Shown here in pieces: positions 22,801 to 26,953 of a DNA stretch of 26,953 nt. Location: contig BLXT01005251.1 of the NCBI GenBank assembly GCA_019648995.1, positions 2,273,293 through 2,300,245 of the forward strand, in the 5' to 3' direction. A program made the position numbers and the translations under genes. Source of the stretch: Plakobranchus ocellatus (taxonomy: Eukaryota > Mollusca > Gastropoda > Plakobranchidae). Each line of letters begins with the position of its first letter. The stretch's first letter is position 1. The notes beneath the pieces are model-generated. The model was not told where the DNA came from. It saw only the letters and a program-made list of their open reading frames with translations, and ran no database searches.

Positions 22801-25800
22801 AGGTACCGCTCACCCTGACACCTGCTGATTTATGACCCTGCCAGTGAGGGAAGCAAGGGGAGATAACTGATCTGATGAAAAGGGGTTATTCTAGGTTTTA
22901 TTCCCTCTTTCGTAATGTTTAAACTATGAAGTGGATATTAATATCTGTCTTATGTCCTTGTCCTTCAATTGTTCTACTTTAGTTTGGTCTTCATTTCATT
23001 GAAATTTGTTCGGAAATAAAAATTTAATCAACTCCTTTTCATCAAGTCTTGATTGTGATATCAGAATTTTTTAATAAGTGAGTACATTATTAAATACCTA
23101 ATTATGAGTGTTTGCAGCCTGCGATTTTACTCTATTTTATTATGAAGCGAAAATGTAAAAAAGTAAAAGAGCTGTGCTGCTTTAAACTTAGGCTTCTGTA
23201 AATGGACTTCAAATGCTCAAATTGAAGTTGCTTATGAAAATATCTCTTGGTCGATTTATAGATAAATTAATAGCATATTTCTCCATTGCGGAAGTTACAA
23301 TATTTGTTTACATACGTAACAAAATGTGCCAACGAAACGATTCCTAACGCACCTTTATTATTAAAATAATAATAATAAAAAGTAACTTAACCAAAATCAA
23401 GAGCATTTGCAAAAGTTGTCAGTTTCTGTGTGTGTCTTTTGTTGTTGTTTTTTTTTTTAATCCAATGTTTGCTTTTCCTCCTTGGCCAGGTTGAGTCGAT
23501 GGAAGCGTCAGACAAGCGGTGATCCAAGAGTAGAATTGCTCCAGCTTTATCAGGGCATGGACGCTTTTGAGGGCGTCATTCAGGTCTGTCTTCCCAGCCT
23601 CACTCTTCAATTTCATCTTAGTTGGATCTTTTGTCATTGTTTTACTTATCTAAAATACTTATTAGGGAGGGTGGGAATCTTTTACATGACTCACTATTTT
23701 TCTAATACATTTCCATTAGTTTTTTTTTTTTTTATGCATGTTATTTAAACAATATAATTTCAGTATTTTTATTATTAGTTGAGACCAGTTCTAAATGAGG
23801 CAGATGTTGTATAAAACACTCTTGAGTAGCAAAAAAAAATCTGAAGTGCTTTTGCCCTTTTTCTTGGCTCAGAATCTGCTTGGCTCGGTCTGTTTCTCAC
23901 CACTGAAAACCTCTTGGAAAGACGGTTAGGCCATTTTAATGGTTTAAAATGTCCAAAATGCAGCTTTTGACTCATTTGTACTGGTCTTCAGATATACTGA
24001 ATGAATAATTATAAAGCTGAACATGCTCAGTAGCATAATTTTGCCTCATTTTTAACAATCAGCCCAACAGTGTGTCAGCATTTATCTAGAATTTTTATTA
24101 TTGAATATATTTTTTGTATCAAACAATTACGTTCATGAGTCACCGAATAAATGCCTTGAGACCTGTCAGAGTGAGTTGAATATTGTAAGGAATATGCATA
24201 TGGAGTCATATTTTTGTTCTACTTCCATATGGCTGCTTTTTTTTTTTTTAAGTTCAATCATTTATGAAAGAGGCTTATCCTGAGCAATCACTAATTAAAA
24301 CCATGACAAAGGCAACTACAATTTTTAAGTCGTATTTGCCGACACAAGGGTTTAGAACAACTAGCAATTACTAGAAAGTTTGGAGCCAAACGCAGTAGAG
24401 GTAGACAGAGAATAACTTTTATTGAAAATCTTAAGTCATGGGCAATAGGCAAGGGTAGCAATAACAACTTTATAAGGTTAACTGAGAATAGATTTGAGTG
24501 GAGGAATATGATCGCCAATGTCTGTTCCAAACAAGGTACCTGAAGAAGAAGAATCATCTGTGTCTTTATGACAAATCAAGTAACTGTTGTGAGTTTTCAG
24601 TATTGAGCTCAGAAAGAATGCGTAGACTAAGGCAAAGATTTTCAAAGTGTCTACTGCAACATCTCAGTTGTCGATGAAAAGGCCTAACTCCCCATGAAGT
24701 GCTTATCAGGGGAAAACATAAAATTCATTGTTTGAGACTGAGGATCGAAAACTGGTGATCTGTCATGAACTGTCACATGGCAGCTAAGGTCTCTACCAGT
24801 CATACTACAGCTCGCTTGGCTCAATAAAGGCAAAACATTTTAAAAAGTCTACTCTCAATGGTTTGTTGCAAAGTTGAAGAAGAAACGAAAAACATTTTTA
24901 CTCAATTAAAGGCTGGAAATAATCTTTAGTAACATATAACCCACACATAAAAACTCGTGTAAGAGTGTTATTAATTCAGCCTACCTGCCTTTTTTCTTTT
25001 TTAACATGAAGCTCTTGGAGGTTTTGTAGATATTTTTTGGGAGGAAGGGAATTATTTTGCTTGTTCATAAAGTATTTGAAGATGGTGTGAGCAGTGGCCC
25101 TGTTCATAGAGTGCTTGGCTACCACTCAGGAGGTCCTGGGTTTGATCTGCAGTCCAGGCTAATGAATATCACCTGCTCCACCAGTTTCCACTGGTACCAT
25201 CTGACAAGACTTGATGACTCTGAACTTGGTAAGGAGAGCGAGGACAGGTTTGTTCCTTGCTCGCCTGCAAAAGTCTGAAACGCACACCTGGGTATCAAGG
25301 TTGGTTTCAAATGCAAGCATCATTTTAATTTCAGTTTTCAAAATTTCAATTTGTTGAATGGAAGCCTTTTTATGGCATTATTAATATGTCAAATCTTTTG
25401 TATCAAATCATAATCATGCCCTTCTTCACACCAGGACATCCAAGTGAATGGCCTGAATTTGGACTTTGATTCAAGCTCTAGCCTGGTGCAAATAGCAGCT
25501 GTACTACCTGGGGCACAGAACACACGCAGTGCCTGTGCTGACCTAGATCCCTGTGACCAGGCAGTCAGCTGCAATGACACCTATTACAATGATTACATGT
25601 AAGGCCAACTGAAAAATAGAAAAATAGTTAAGGTTATAAACAATAATAATAAAAATAAAAAAATAATAATAATAATAATTTATATTACTAGCATTTCTTA
25701 CAGCTGCAAGGTTTTTTAAAGCCTTAGAACAGTTTGTTTCAGCTGCTCCGTATTTCACTTGTGACTTCCATGCATCCATATCATTTCTTGACAACTAGAC

Positions 25801-26743
25801 TTCTATTAGAAAAGCCTTGAAAGAATACATTCTCATTTGTACCTTTCTCTTTCTCTTTCACTCTCTCTTTTCCCTCTCCCCTTTTTGTTTATGAAGCAAG
25901 ATAAAAGTTCTCTTCCATCTCTACAAATCATTTTTTTTCTTGAAACATTTGTGTGCTAGTTCAAAGAGCCGAGAGGAAAAGGTTCTCTTACCTTCTAAGG
26001 GTGGCATAGCTGAGGCTGCTGTTAGTGGGGGCAGAGGAAAGGTAGAAGGGAAGGGACCCAGACTGAGAAGAGCCGAGAGGAAAAGGTTCTCTTACCTTCT
26101 AAGGGTGGCATAGCTGAGGCTGCTGTTTGTGGGGGCAGAGGAAAGGTAGAAGGGAAGGGACCCAGACTGAGAAGAGCCGAGAGGAAAAGGTTCTCTTACC
26201 TTCTAAGGGTGGCATAGCTGAGGCTGCTGTTAGTGGGGGCGGAGGAAAGGTAGAAGGGAAGGGACCCAGACTGAGAAGAGCCAAGAAAAGTCTAAGATCT
26301 GATCATATGGAATACAAAATTATGAACTGTATTGTGATATTATTCATGTCTCTTTTGTTCTCAGTGCTTCTAATTTTGCAAAGGTCAGCTAGTCTTTTCT
26401 ATTCTATAAGAGGGCCCTAGTTGATACAGTGGTTAACTCAGCTCCCTGTTACAGGTTTGAGCTAGCACCATTCGTGTCTGACCCAACAAGGGCAAAAAAT
26501 AAATAACAAAAAAACCAAACAAACAACTAAACCTTGAGATTTCCAAGTAATGTCTTGACTATTTTATAGTATTAAACAAAGCAAACTTCTCTTCATACCA
26601 TTGTAACCTGTGAATATCCATTGTTCACAGGTGTGTGTGCAAGTTTGGCTACCGTGGTAAAAACTGCAGCGAGCCTGATTTCTGCTCCTACGGCACCTGT
26701 CCAAATGAGAGCACCTGTGTGAACCTGAGATCTGGATACGAAT
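1633..26743 (+). CDS. crb: Crumbs-like EGF/laminin-G protein, partial at both ends, 22 exons
   Basis: This is a large secreted or cell-surface protein with the order about 20 EGF, LamG, EGF, LamG, EGF, EGF. Exons: 1633-1772, 2799-3012, 4213-4405, 5320-5446, 6107-6260, 7405-7588, 7911-8074, 8686-8818, 9256-9443, 9965-10090, 11318-11513, 13083-13197, 13510-13717, 14126-14312, 15554-15953, 16707-17073, 17328-17474, 19046-19308, 22012-22268, 23490-23583, 25435-25598, 26631-26743. Every intron is GT..AG and the reading frame stays open through all junctions, which supports the model strongly. Crumbs proteins mark the apical membrane of epithelia and photoreceptors and act through a short tail binding the Stardust/PALS1 complex; that tail is not in the window. 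Crumbs is inferred from domain order, including one EGF with a very long loop (exon 13). Eyes shut/Spacemaker, which also alternates EGF and LamG, is the main alternative. O-glucose consensus CxSxPC occurs in EGF 2 (CVSQPC) and EGF 9 (CASNPC). Several EGFs carry the O-fucose consensus ending TC, such as CRNGGTC. Confidence 0.78.
1777..1852. repeat. (CTGT)n-(CT)n microsatellite
   Basis: Repeated CTGT units pass into a pure CT run directly after the donor of exon 1. The CT run forms a strong polypyrimidine tract just before the duplicated exon copy at 1874. Confidence 0.95.
1874..1927 (+). pseudogene. Duplicated exon fragment, possible 54-nt cassette exon
   Basis: This copy of bases 1719-1772 differs at three positions (one codon CCG to GAG, one TAT to TGT). 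It is preceded by a (CT)n tract and tctatcag, and followed by gtatat, so it has acceptor and donor signals. It is 54 nt long and lies between two phase-0 exon boundaries, so inclusion would add 18 residues with four cysteines without a frameshift. Whether it is ever spliced in cannot be told from sequence. It may be only a decaying duplicate. Confidence 0.5.
2199..2281 (-). mobile_element. Possible tRNA-derived SINE remnant
   Basis: Read on the minus strand, this GC-richer block begins with a box A-like TCTCAGGCTACCAGG and carries a weak box B-like GGGATCAACTC. It stands out from AT-rich surroundings. No tail or target-site duplication is resolved. Confidence 0.3.
2799..3012 (+). CDS. crb: Exon 2: EGF 2 and most of EGF 3
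   Basis: Phase 0 in, phase 1 out. EGF 2 runs from [10 protein letters not shown] to GYTGLTC and has both a CxSxPC O-glucose site and the O-fucose consensus CRNGGTC. EGF 3 begins DDIDDC and is cut after DGFSG, just before its sixth cysteine. Acceptor ttccccag and donor gtgagt are near consensus. Confidence 0.92.
3013..4212 (+). other. Intron 2
   Basis: Contains a G-rich purine run near 3049-3077 and many A/T homopolymers near 3382-3410, 3738-3778 and 3970-3990. No gene or mobile-element signature is seen. It ends in ttttatttcag at 4212. Confidence 0.8.
4213..4405 (+). CDS. crb: Exon 3: end of EGF 3, EGF 4, start of EGF 5
   Basis: Phase 1 in, phase 2 out. It completes EGF 3 (NPPTTNC), encodes EGF 4 from QDINEC to GFTGQDCE, and starts EGF 5 (TNVDDC to HNAT). 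The split codon AC|G continues directly to cysteine 3 of EGF 5 in the next exon. Donor gtaggt. Confidence 0.92.
4406..5319 (+). other. Intron 3
   Basis: AT-rich, with a T run near 4473 and scattered AAT triplets near 4733. I see no coding segment or mobile element. It ends atattccag at 5319. Confidence 0.8.
5320..5446 (+). CDS. crb: Exon 4: end of EGF 5 and first half of EGF 6
   Basis: Phase 2 in, phase 0 out. It encodes [12 protein letters not shown], closing EGF 5 at GLKCE, then TNINEC to NCTDL of EGF 6. The donor gtgagt falls after the conserved DL, so EGF 6 is split in the middle. Confidence 0.92.
5447..6106 (+). other. Intron 4, with a LINE fragment
   Basis: Most of 5514-5893 is a minus-strand LINE 3' end. 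The remainder (5894-6106) is T-rich and ends in aacttttccag at 6106. Confidence 0.85.
5514..5893 (-). mobile_element. LINE 3' fragment (reverse transcriptase C-terminus), decayed
   Basis: On the minus strand the reading frame encodes the C-terminal part of a non-LTR retrotransposon reverse transcriptase. Recognisable stretches are [35 protein letters not shown] and [10 protein letters not shown]. The frame then jumps to a [12 protein letters not shown] segment in a different frame, so an internal piece of the usual C-terminus appears deleted. The element ends in a (AAC)n tail on its own strand, seen as (TTG)n at 5514-5537. It is 5'-truncated, as most LINE insertions are, and inactive. The clade (RTE- or CR1-like) is not assigned. 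Confidence 0.85.
6107..6260 (+). CDS. crb: Exon 5: second half of EGF 6 and most of EGF 7
   Basis: Phase 0 in, phase 1 out. It encodes [18 protein letters not shown], completing EGF 6, then TNIDDC to CPLGYSG of EGF 7. The donor is gtcagt, slightly off consensus. The intron falls immediately before the sixth cysteine of EGF 7, the same place as after exon 2. Confidence 0.92.
6261..7404 (+). other. Intron 5
   Basis: Strongly T-rich on the + strand with many homopolymer runs (6452, 6697, 6890, 6930). No element or coding block is recognised. It ends tttactcgcag at 7404. Confidence 0.8.
7405..7588 (+). CDS. crb: Exon 6: end of EGF 7, EGF 8, start of EGF 9
   Basis: Phase 1 in, phase 2 out. It encodes ENCS closing EGF 7; EGF 8 from TNIDDC to MGRNCT, with the O-fucose consensus CQNNGTC; and [17 protein letters not shown] of EGF 9, which contains the O-glucose site CASNPC. 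Donor gtaggt. Confidence 0.93.
7589..7910 (+). other. Intron 6
   Basis: A short AT-rich intron whose last 50 bp are pyrimidine-rich, ending atccctgcag. Nothing else is seen. Confidence 0.8.
7911..8074 (+). CDS. crb: Exon 7: rest of EGF 9 and most of EGF 10
   Basis: Phase 2 in, phase 1 out. It encodes [15 protein letters not shown] of EGF 9, then ININDC to FTCGCPLG of EGF 10. EGF 10 has a slightly longer first loop (CELAGPNAC). The exon ends cccattag and the intron begins gtaacc; the same 12-mer recurs at the next acceptor. Confidence 0.92.
8075..8685 (+). other. Intron 7
   Basis: The first 310 bp are ordinary AT-rich sequence. From 8385 to the acceptor the intron is a degenerate tandem repeat, described separately. 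The intron ends tgttcccattag. Confidence 0.85.
8385..8685 (+). repeat. Degenerate ~35-bp minisatellite reaching the splice acceptor
   Basis: About nine imperfect units (starting near 8385, 8417, 8452, 8482, 8516, 8554, 8581, 8618 and 8652) share the pattern AAAGGTAACT, GCTCCCTGTT, CCATTAGGTAATT. The last unit supplies the real acceptor of exon 8, and the exon's first bases gtaaagg continue the repeat. Several units carry a pyrimidine stretch followed by TTAG, so they resemble acceptor sites themselves. Confidence 0.85.
8686..8818 (+). CDS. crb: Exon 8: end of EGF 10 and most of EGF 11
   Basis: Phase 1 in, phase 2 out. It encodes KGGFQCQ closing EGF 10, then EEINEC to [11 protein letters not shown] of EGF 11. 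The segment after the fifth cysteine of EGF 11 is longer than usual and continues across the junction into exon 9. Donor gtgagt. Confidence 0.9.
8819..9255 (+). other. Intron 8 with long pyrimidine tract
   Basis: The second half (about 9048-9255) is almost entirely C and T, including a C10 run near 9124. It ends cattccag. No coding sequence is seen. Confidence 0.85.
9256..9443 (+). CDS. crb: Exon 9: end of EGF 11 and most of EGF 12
   Basis: Phase 2 in, phase 1 out. It encodes [13 protein letters not shown], closing the enlarged EGF 11, then EDIDEC to [14 protein letters not shown] of EGF 12. EGF 12 also has a non-standard last loop. Donor gtgagt. Confidence 0.9.
9444..9964 (+). other. Intron 9
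   Basis: Holds a possible SINE remnant near 9588-9780, including one TAGGCCTA palindrome at 9758-9765. The 3' end is pyrimidine-rich, ending cactttgccag. Confidence 0.75.
9588..9780 (+). mobile_element. Possible tRNA-derived SINE remnant
   Basis: A box A-like TAGCAGAATG..ACTGG is followed about 35 bp later by a box B-like GGATTCGAGTTT, tRNA-like spacing. A GC-richer body follows. Support is weak: box A is poor and no tail is defined. Confidence 0.3.
9965..10090 (+). CDS. crb: Exon 10: end of EGF 12 and EGF 13 (symmetric exon)
   Basis: Phase 1 in and phase 1 out, 126 nt. It encodes TLCE closing EGF 12, then SLRSYC to CAPGYTG of EGF 13, stopping before the sixth cysteine. EGF 13 lacks the calcium-binding D-I-D-E-C start. 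It is one of only two exons in the window whose length is a multiple of three. Confidence 0.9.
10091..11317 (+). other. Intron 10
   Basis: Contains a short TCA triplet run near 10107-10123 and T-rich stretches. No element is recognised. It ends cctcttttgccag at 11317. Confidence 0.8.
11318..11513 (+). CDS. crb: Exon 11: end of EGF 13, EGF 14, first half of EGF 15
   Basis: Phase 1 in, phase 2 out. It encodes DPLCS closing EGF 13; EGF 14 from TDIDEC to WTGDTCE, a clean calcium-binding EGF; and TDIDDC to CQDGRNR of EGF 15. Donor gtaaac. Confidence 0.92.
11514..13082 (+). other. Intron 11
   Basis: Begins with a GA-rich purine tract (11535-11665). The remainder is AT-rich with many T and A homopolymers. 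It ends ttatgcactccacag at 13082. No mobile element or extra EGF is seen. Confidence 0.8.
11535..11665. repeat. GA-rich purine microsatellite
   Basis: About 130 bp of nearly pure A and G with irregular GA dinucleotide runs, 20 bp after the donor of exon 11. Confidence 0.9.
13083..13197 (+). CDS. crb: Exon 12: end of EGF 15 and first half of EGF 16
   Basis: Phase 2 in, phase 0 out. It encodes [16 protein letters not shown] of EGF 15, then FNVDDC to CLDKVK of EGF 16, with the O-fucose consensus CVNGGTC. The donor gtaagt is perfect. Confidence 0.92.
13198..13509 (+). other. Intron 12
   Basis: A 312-bp intron with a consensus donor and tgactttcag acceptor. Nothing else is seen. Confidence 0.8.
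13510..13717 (+). CDS. crb: Exon 13: rest of EGF 16 and the long-loop EGF 17
   Basis: Phase 0 in, phase 1 out. It encodes GYICNC to GPNCE of EGF 16, then TDIPDC to CALGVKG of EGF 17. Between cysteines 3 and 4, EGF 17 has a loop of about 26 residues (starting [10 protein letters not shown], ending [10 protein letters not shown]) where about 8 is usual. An EGF with a similarly extended loop is, as I recall, found in Crumbs proteins, which supports the family call. Donor gtgaaa. Confidence 0.9.
13718..14125 (+). other. Intron 13
   Basis: AT-rich, with an ATAT run near 14018 and a TG-rich run before the acceptor ccctctctccag. Nothing else is seen. Confidence 0.8.
14126..14312 (+). CDS. crb: Exon 14: end of EGF 17, EGF 18, first half of EGF 19
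   Basis: Phase 1 in, phase 2 out. It encodes VNCS closing EGF 17; EGF 18 from EDIDEC to TGRHCQ; and EEINEC to CKNGGE of EGF 19. The donor gtaaga splits the GAA codon, which continues to cysteine 3 in exon 15. Confidence 0.92.
14376..14440 (+). mobile_element. tRNA-derived SINE head, remnant
   Basis: A box A-like TAGTTTCTCAGGTGG is followed by a good box B-like GAGTTCAAATCTC at tRNA spacing. It does not form a full tRNA, and the sequence after it is AT-rich. A decayed SINE is the likeliest reading. Confidence 0.5.
15311..15440 (-). mobile_element. tRNA-derived SINE
   Basis: On the minus strand the block begins GGGGGCGTTGGTATCACAG, with box A TGGTATCACAGTGG, and carries a box B-like GGCTTGATCCCCGCC about 60 bp later. 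It is GC-rich against an AT-rich intron. The spacing is wider than a true tRNA gene allows, so it is not one. Confidence 0.6.
15554..15953 (+). CDS. crb: Exon 15: end of EGF 19, EGF 20, start of LamG 1
   Basis: Phase 2 in, phase 0 out; at 400 nt it is the largest exon. It encodes [12 protein letters not shown] to GGKNCS, an EGF 19 with an enlarged last loop; EGF 20 from TYLSGC to YTGTNCE; and the first half of a laminin-G domain ([16 protein letters not shown], then [17 protein letters not shown]). The phrase F-R-T-x-x-S-D-A-L-L-L is the typical LamG second-strand signature. Donor gtgagt. Confidence 0.93.
15954..16706 (+). other. Intron 15
   Basis: AT-rich, with a TAGGCCTA palindrome at 16503-16510. 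No element is recognised. It ends catctcacag at 16706. Confidence 0.8.
16707..17073 (+). CDS. crb: Exon 16: second half of LamG 1
   Basis: Phase 0 in, phase 1 out. It encodes VKVQYQPAF, then the conserved LamG turn [25 protein letters not shown], and the closing motif [16 protein letters not shown]. The cysteine in FVGC has its usual partner in GIEPGC of exon 17. Donor gtaggt. Confidence 0.93.
17328..17474 (+). CDS. crb: Exon 17: last LamG 1 strand and EGF 21 (symmetric exon)
   Basis: Phase 1 in and phase 1 out, 147 nt. It encodes NYFGIEPGC, closing LamG 1, and one EGF ([14 protein letters not shown] to KGDTCAE) between the two laminin-G domains. Skipping it would keep frame but also remove the last LamG 1 cysteine. 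Donor gtaggt. Confidence 0.9.
17475..19045 (+). other. Intron 17
   Basis: AT-rich, with a TAGGCCTA palindrome at 18434-18441 and a GC-richer patch at 18560-18780 containing an 8-bp inverted repeat (18660-18680). T runs precede the acceptor gaaccacag at 19045. Confidence 0.8.
19046..19308 (+). CDS. crb: Exon 18: first half of LamG 2
   Basis: Phase 1 in, phase 0 out. It encodes [19 protein letters not shown], then the LamG strands [19 protein letters not shown] and [19 protein letters not shown]. The pattern matches LamG 1 in exon 15. Donor gtaagg. Confidence 0.92.
19640..19760. promoter_or_regulatory. GC-rich island with homeodomain-type palindrome, possible enhancer
   Basis: A GC-rich block lies in an AT-rich intron. 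It contains the perfect 12-bp palindrome gtgattaatcac (19670-19681), whose core GATTAATC holds two inverted GATTA sites of the Otx/Bicoid type. It overlaps the E-box CACCTG (19679-19684), a Snail/ZEB-type site. Regulatory function is an inference from motifs only. A repeat fragment is equally possible. Confidence 0.25.
20272..20730 (+). pseudogene. Frameshifted coding-like remnant of unknown origin
   Basis: A frame open from about 20285 to 20580 (with [19 protein letters not shown] and [20 protein letters not shown]) shifts by one base near 20565 and continues as [20 protein letters not shown] to about 20728. Composition is A/C-rich and G-poor, unlike the exons. I do not recognise the family; a decayed retroelement is the likeliest source. 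It cannot be an exon of the host gene because the flanking phases already join. Confidence 0.3.
20813..20838. repeat. Short (GA)n microsatellite
   Basis: A run of AGAGAG units in an A-rich context, just downstream of the AC-rich remnant. Confidence 0.8.
22012..22268 (+). CDS. crb: Exon 19: middle of LamG 2 with a furin-type site
   Basis: Phase 0 in, phase 2 out. It starts with a Ser/Thr-rich loop ([15 protein letters not shown]), then the LamG turn [14 protein letters not shown] and the strand [13 protein letters not shown]. It ends [11 protein letters not shown], where RRKR (22246-22257) fits the furin consensus R-X-K/R-R. Another frame of the first 80 bp also looks protein-like but meets a stop. 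Donor gtaagg. Confidence 0.9.
22528..22700. repeat. GT-rich imperfect trinucleotide repeat
   Basis: Many GTT, GTG and GAT triplets with strong strand asymmetry (little C or A on +). It probably descends from a (TTG)n microsatellite. Confidence 0.6.
22750..22870. repeat. Possible dispersed repeat with mollusc-type motif
   Basis: A GC-richer block ends with aaggggagataactga (22855-22870). From memory, closely similar AAGGGAGATAACT strings are common in mollusc repeats; that is recollection, not a search result. No element ends are defined. Confidence 0.3.
23490..23583 (+). CDS. crb: Exon 20: LamG 2 continuation with a second basic site
   Basis: Phase 2 in, phase 0 out, 94 nt; the smallest exon. 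It encodes [13 protein letters not shown], where RWKR (23497-23508) is a second R-X-K-R site, then [13 protein letters not shown]. In most LamG domains the motif is F-x-G-C; here the cysteine is replaced by valine. The donor gtctgt is weak. Confidence 0.85.
24326..24554 (+). mobile_element. LINE 3' fragment (reverse transcriptase C-terminus)
   Basis: The + strand encodes the typical last residues of a non-LTR retrotransposon ORF. Recognisable parts are [21 protein letters not shown] (last 20 residues), LKSWAIG and [16 protein letters not shown], followed by a stop at 24541-24543. A GAA-type tail (gaagaagaa) follows directly. The G-K/R-R-x-R-G-R-Q-R and R-W-R-x-M-I-A-N motifs are common near LINE C-termini. 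It is 5'-truncated and inactive, and opposite in orientation to the fragment in intron 4. Confidence 0.85.
25086..25300 (+). mobile_element. tRNA-derived SINE
   Basis: A tRNA-like head at about 25091-25157 has a box A-like region (AGTGGCCC..TAGAGTGCTTGG) and a box B-like GGGTTTGATCTGC after AGGTCCT. A non-tRNA body of about 140 bp follows. The order and spacing are those of tRNA-derived SINEs; the box B is too diverged for a functional tRNA gene. Confidence 0.75.
25435..25598 (+). CDS. crb: Exon 21: end of LamG 2 and first half of EGF 22
   Basis: Phase 0 in, phase 2 out. It encodes [19 protein letters not shown], the closing LamG strand, then ACADLDPC to CNDTYYNDY of EGF 22. The donor gtaagg splits the methionine codon AT|G. 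NDT is an N-glycosylation sequon. Confidence 0.9.
25644..25680. repeat. (AAT)n microsatellite
   Basis: A run of AAT and AAAT units within intron 21. Confidence 0.85.
25967..26278 (+). repeat. 104-bp minisatellite, three near-identical copies
   Basis: Copies begin at 25967, 26071 and 26175, and a broken fourth begins at 26279 (agccaagaaaag). Only single-base differences are seen, such as ctgttag versus ctgtttg and ggcagagg versus ggcggagg. The unit is G/A-rich and GC-richer than the intron. On the minus strand each unit carries aag|gtaaga, a good splice-donor match. 104 is not a multiple of three, so the repeat was not built as coding sequence. Confidence 0.97.
26411..26500 (+). mobile_element. 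tRNA-derived SINE head
   Basis: GGGCCCTAGTTGATACAGTGG resembles a tRNA 5' half with box A, and ACAGGTTTGAGCTAG about 30 bp later resembles box B. It ends in an A-rich stretch (aaaaaataaataac). Probably a short SINE copy. Confidence 0.5.
26631..26743 (+). CDS. crb: Exon 22: end of EGF 22 and most of EGF 23
   Basis: Phase 2 in, phase 1 out. It encodes [13 protein letters not shown], closing EGF 22, then [16 protein letters not shown] to RSGYE of EGF 23. The donor gtgagt splits a codon beginning T, expected to be the next cysteine. The gene continues beyond the window. Confidence 0.9.
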
Positions 26744-26953
26744 GTGAGTGGACCAAGTTTATTTCTCACTGATGCTCACTTAAACACAGGGCTGGGGGGA
26801 AATGGTTGAATGGGGGTGACCAAGGAAAAAAAAAGAGTGAGAGGAGAATATGAATTAACCAATTTAACCAATATATTGAAATTTGAAATTTTAAATTGGA
26901 AAATAAAATTTAATACTGGTTCAAGCTTGATCTAGATCTTCCAAACTTGTGAG
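26744..26953 (+). other. Start of intron 22, truncated by window end
   Basis: AT-rich sequence after the last donor. No coding segment is seen. Confidence 0.8.

Larger units (their letters stand above)
22269..23489 (+). other. Intron 19
   Basis: Contains a GT-rich imperfect trinucleotide stretch (22528-22700), a GC-richer block (22750-22870) ending in aaggggagataactga, and AT-rich sequence with AAT runs near 23358-23380. It ends ccttggccag at 23489. Confidence 0.8.
23584..25434 (+). other. Intron 20 with a LINE and a SINE
   Basis: AT-rich, with a plus-strand LINE end (24326-24554) and a SINE (25086-25300). The acceptor is cttcttcacaccag. Confidence 0.85.
25599..26630 (+). other. Intron 21 with minisatellite and SINE
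   Basis: Holds an AAT/AAAT microsatellite (25644-25680), a pyrimidine stretch (25845-25885), a three-copy 104-bp tandem repeat and a SINE head near 26411. It ends tccattgttcacag. Confidence 0.85.

Noticed and set aside
25091..25157. Functional tRNA gene
   Set aside because: Box A and box B are present but diverged and no paired acceptor stem is seen; a SINE explains it better.
26127..26420. Open frame across the 104-bp minisatellite
   Set aside because: The unit length is not divisible by three, so each copy is read in a different frame; no conserved protein results.

Overview
This window is eukaryotic nuclear DNA from an invertebrate animal. It holds the middle of one large multi-exon gene on the + strand. 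I reconstructed 22 consecutive coding exons between 1633 and 26743 from GT..AG splice sites, EGF-like cysteine spacing and exact codon-phase agreement at all 21 internal junctions. Together they give about 4.13 kb of coding sequence, or about 1,377 codons. Both ends are open: the first exon begins mid-codon, and the last ends mid-codon at a donor, so the start codon, signal peptide, transmembrane segment and tail lie outside.

The encoded protein is extracellular. It has about 20 EGF-like repeats (many calcium-binding, D-I-N/D-E/D-C), a laminin-G domain (exons 15-16), a single EGF (exon 17), a second laminin-G domain (exons 18-21), then further EGF repeats. This order is that of Crumbs, the apical polarity protein. 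The main alternative is Eyes shut/Spacemaker, and the C-terminal end needed to separate them is absent.

All other sequence is AT-rich intron. It carries microsatellites, two decayed LINE 3' ends (minus strand near 5.5-5.9 kb, plus strand near 24.3-24.55 kb), four or five tRNA-like SINE heads, a 3 x 104-bp minisatellite (25967-26278), a degenerate ~35-bp minisatellite that runs into a splice acceptor (8385-8685), and a decaying tandem duplication of an exon end (1719-2124). A lophotrochozoan, probably a mollusc, is my best guess, based on the SINE/LINE style and a recalled mollusc-type repeat motif near 22855. This is low confidence.

The most interesting points are: an in-frame 54-nt duplicated exon end that has acquired an apparent splice acceptor (1874-1927); an intron (8075-8685) whose two boundaries and internal minisatellite share the same 12-mer; two furin-type basic sites flanking an intron inside the second laminin-G domain; and enrichment of the palindrome TAGGCCTA. 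I see no evidence of a wholly new biological system.
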